Shown: piece after piece, positions 7,465 through 8,530 of the stretch
Layout of the letters: each line of letters starts with the position of its first letter
Numbering within the stretch: position 1 is the first letter of the stretch
Position numbers and translations under genes: made by a program
The notes under the pieces: model-generated
The model's database searches: none
Told to the model about the DNA's origin: nothing
The model's input: only the letters and a program-made list of their open reading frames with translations
Source of the DNA: Candidatus Hydrogenedentota bacterium
Lineage (GTDB): Bacteria > Hydrogenedentota > Hydrogenedentia > Hydrogenedentiales > GCA-2746185
Length of the DNA: 8,530 bases
Assembly (NCBI GenBank): GCA_012965445.1
Contig: DTSJ01000092.1
Location: 7,554 to 16,083 of the forward strand
Direction of reading: 5' to 3'

Positions 7465-8163
7465 ATGACCGAACCCGATTCCGATTTACAATCCCTCGCA
7501 AACATCCTTCACGAACTTGGTCACGACATCAAGCAGCCTGTGCGCGGCATTCGCAATTACGTCCAGTATCTGTCCGAAGATTACGCAGACCACTTCGACG
7601 AAAAGGGAAAAGACATGCTCGACACCCTTGAGCGGCTGTCCCTGCAAATCGAGGCCTACGTTTCCTCCATGCTTGACGGGGCCTATGGCGATGAAGATCT
7701 CGACATGGAAGACGTCGATCTAAACGAAGTACTCCAGTCCGTTCAGGAACTTTTACGACCGCAGATTCAGGATACAAAGGCGGAGATTGTCGTTGCGGAT
7801 AACCTGCCTGCGATAAGGACGAATCGTTCACAACTAAGCCGCGTCTTCCTGAACCTGATCGCCAACGCCCTCAAATACAACAACAGCGATACGCCCCGCG
7901 TTGAGATCACCCTGAATCCAGAACCGTCAGATTCTGCGACTTTTGAGTGCTGCGTTAAAGATAACGGAATAGGAATTTCCGAGTCTGAAATCCATTCCAT
8001 TTTCAAGCCGAGCGTGAGACTCAACGCCATTGGAACCGTTCCTGGACTTGGGATAGGGCTGACGCTGACACGGCTCGCCGTAGCGAAGCTGGGCGGTCGC
8101 ATCTGGGCTGAATCCACGCCGGATCTCGGAACCACCATGCGATTTACAATCCCAATGTGTTAA
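7465..8163 (+). CDS. small soluble sensor-less histidine kinase
   Basis: This is a predicted cytoplasmic histidine kinase of a two-component system that would pass phosphate to a receiver domain. The 232-residue protein is almost only a kinase core. The HisKA dimerisation/phosphoacceptor helix starts near residue 10, with the likely phosphorylated H20 in ELGHDIKQPVRGI. This H-box style recalls phytochrome-type kinases. The HATPase_c domain spans about 85-232, with N-box NLIANALKYN (130-139), G1-box DNGIGIS (166-172), an F-box-like IFKPSVRL, and G2-box GLGIGLTLTRL (194-204). No membrane helix, PAS, GAF or HAMP domain precedes the H-box, so its input signal must come from a partner or be absent. 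The start ATG at 7465 has only a weak AAAG upstream. A receiver-domain gene follows 171 bp later and is the obvious candidate partner. The phosphoacceptor and ATP-binding motifs are all present. Confidence 0.93.
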   Translation: MTEPDSDLQSLANILHELGHDIKQPVRGIRNYVQYLSEDYADHFDEKGKDMLDTLERLSLQIEAYVSSMLDGAYGDEDLDMEDVDLNEVLQSVQELLRPQIQDTKAEIVVADNLPAIRTNRSQLSRVFLNLIANALKYNNSDTPRVEITLNPEPSDSATFECCVKDNGIGISESEIHSIFKPSVRLNAIGTVPGLGIGLTLTRLAVAKLGGRIWAESTPDLGTTMRFTIPMC

Positions 8164-8190
8164 TTGGTCAGAAAGTCATACATACATGAC
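8152..8190. repeat. two small inverted repeats after the kinase stop codon
   Basis: CCAAT (8152-8156) pairs with ATTGG (8163-8167), and GTCAT (8175-8179) pairs with ATGAC (8186-8190). Each has a 6-nt loop. The first overlaps the TAA stop at 8161-8163. The stems are short and AT-rich with no T-tract directly after them, so they are poor terminators. A T-run follows only at 8223-8229. They may have little meaning. Confidence 0.25.
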
Positions 8191-8231
8191 CCGAATACCC
8201 TGCAACCTTATACTTCCACTAGTTTTTTTCG

Positions 8232-8260
8232 TTGACTCCTTGAATGATTTCCTATATAAG
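8232..8260 (+). promoter_or_regulatory. sigma-70-type promoter for the response regulator gene
   Basis: TTGACT (8232-8237), a 17-nt spacer and TATAAG (8255-8260) form a near-consensus promoter. A T7 run (8223-8229) lies just upstream of the -35 box and could act like an UP element. Transcription should start near 8267, about 68 nt before the ATG at 8335. The receiver gene therefore need not depend on read-through from the kinase gene. Confidence 0.72.
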
Positions 8261-8279
8261 ACATGAATGAGGTTAAGCA

Positions 8280-8304
8280 CGTTTTGCCCTTTTAGTACAA
8301 AACG
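8280..8304 (+). other. hairpin in the response regulator leader
   Basis: CGTTTTG (8280-8286) and CAAAACG (8298-8304) are perfect 7-bp inverted copies with an 11-nt loop. AAG (8275-8277) and CTT (8305-8307) can extend the stem across a 2-nt bulge. It starts about 13 nt into the predicted transcript and ends 30 nt before the start codon. It may stabilise the mRNA 5' end or bind a regulator. No T-run follows to make it a terminator. Confidence 0.45.
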
Positions 8305-8334
8305 CTTTCCTAATCCACACTAATTTCGAGTCTT

Positions 8335-8530
8335 ATGAGTACATCACTGTTAAAAATATTAGTCGTTGACGACTGTCGCGAAGATCGCTACACCTACCGT
8401 CGCTTTCTTGAGCAGTCCAAAGACCTCTCCTACACAATTCTTGAGACAAAAACGGGCGAGGAAGGACTCGCACTGGCCCGTGAAGAATCTCCCATGTGTA
8501 TTCTTCTGGACTACCGTCTGTCCGATATCA
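8335..8530 (+). CDS. response-regulator receiver domain, C-terminus cut by window edge
   Basis: Sixty-five codons of a receiver (REC) domain are visible from the ATG at 8335. The domain takes phosphate from a histidine kinase onto an aspartate. It opens with the hydrophobic strand KILVVDD carrying the acidic pair D12-D13. A helix follows (REDRYTYRRFLEQ), then a second strand and TGEEGLALAREESP, and the third strand ILLDYRLSDI with the expected phosphoacceptor D59. The output part lies beyond the window. The DYRL.D form and the R-x-x-YRRFL helix are reminiscent of receivers fused to PAS or hybrid-kinase modules, but also of single-domain regulators, so its class is undecided. The ribosome-binding site is weak (GAG at 8328-8330). 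The sensor-less kinase upstream is the likely partner by position. Confidence 0.92.
   Translation, partial: MSTSLLKILVVDDCREDRYTYRRFLEQSKDLSYTILETKTGEEGLALAREESPMCILLDYRLSDI

Noticed and set aside
8186..8229. Possible intrinsic terminator after the kinase gene ending in T7
   Set aside because: No stable stem lies directly before the T-run. The nearest inverted repeats are 5 bp, AT-rich and too far upstream. The T-run fits better as an upstream element of the next promoter.
8267..8323. An 18-codon open frame whose ATG coincides with the predicted transcription start
   Set aside because: It would have to be a leaderless mini-gene. It overlaps the leader hairpin, has no similarity to known leader peptides and is within chance expectation.

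Overview
The window holds bacterial housekeeping genes followed by a two-component signalling pair. It appears to come from a Gram-negative-type bacterium of unknown species. The S4 protein lacks the long N-terminal segment seen in Thermus and resembles the short forms I recall from the Chlamydiae/Verrucomicrobia (PVC) side of the tree. That placement is a weak inference from memory, not a search result. Base composition looks balanced to moderately GC-rich, with many C-ending codons, and I saw no obvious switch between genes.

Layout. Positions 1-579 (minus strand) carry most of rpsD, ribosomal protein S4, whose C-terminus runs off the left edge. Positions 580-1249 hold no convincing gene. 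They contain two well-formed, divergent sigma-70-type promoters with 17-nt spacers: one fires left into rpsD after a leader of about 113 nt, the other fires right toward rny after an unusually long leader of about 390 nt. Positions 1250-7330 (plus strand) carry three genes with short gaps (69 and 48 bp): rny (membrane-anchored RNase Y), a ymdB-type metallophosphoesterase, and smc (chromosome condensation ATPase). They look like one transcription unit. No convincing intrinsic terminator lies between them.

Positions 7331-7464 hold a probable promoter bounded by two perfect inverted repeats. It precedes a small soluble histidine kinase (7465-8163) that has no sensor domain. After a 171-bp gap with another strong promoter and a leader hairpin comes the start of a response-regulator receiver domain (8335 to the right edge). 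Kinase and receiver probably work together, but each appears to have its own promoter.

How the genes relate: RNase Y starts mRNA decay at the membrane, and YmdB phosphodiesterases are its recurrent genomic neighbour (as in Bacillus subtilis). SMC organises and segregates the chromosome. The rny-ymdB-smc order is the least ordinary feature of the gene layout. I found no transposon, CRISPR array, prophage, tRNA or rRNA gene, and no evidence of a previously undescribed multi-gene system. The best leads are regulatory: the long rny leader, the repeats around the kinase promoter, and the leaders of rpsD and the response regulator.
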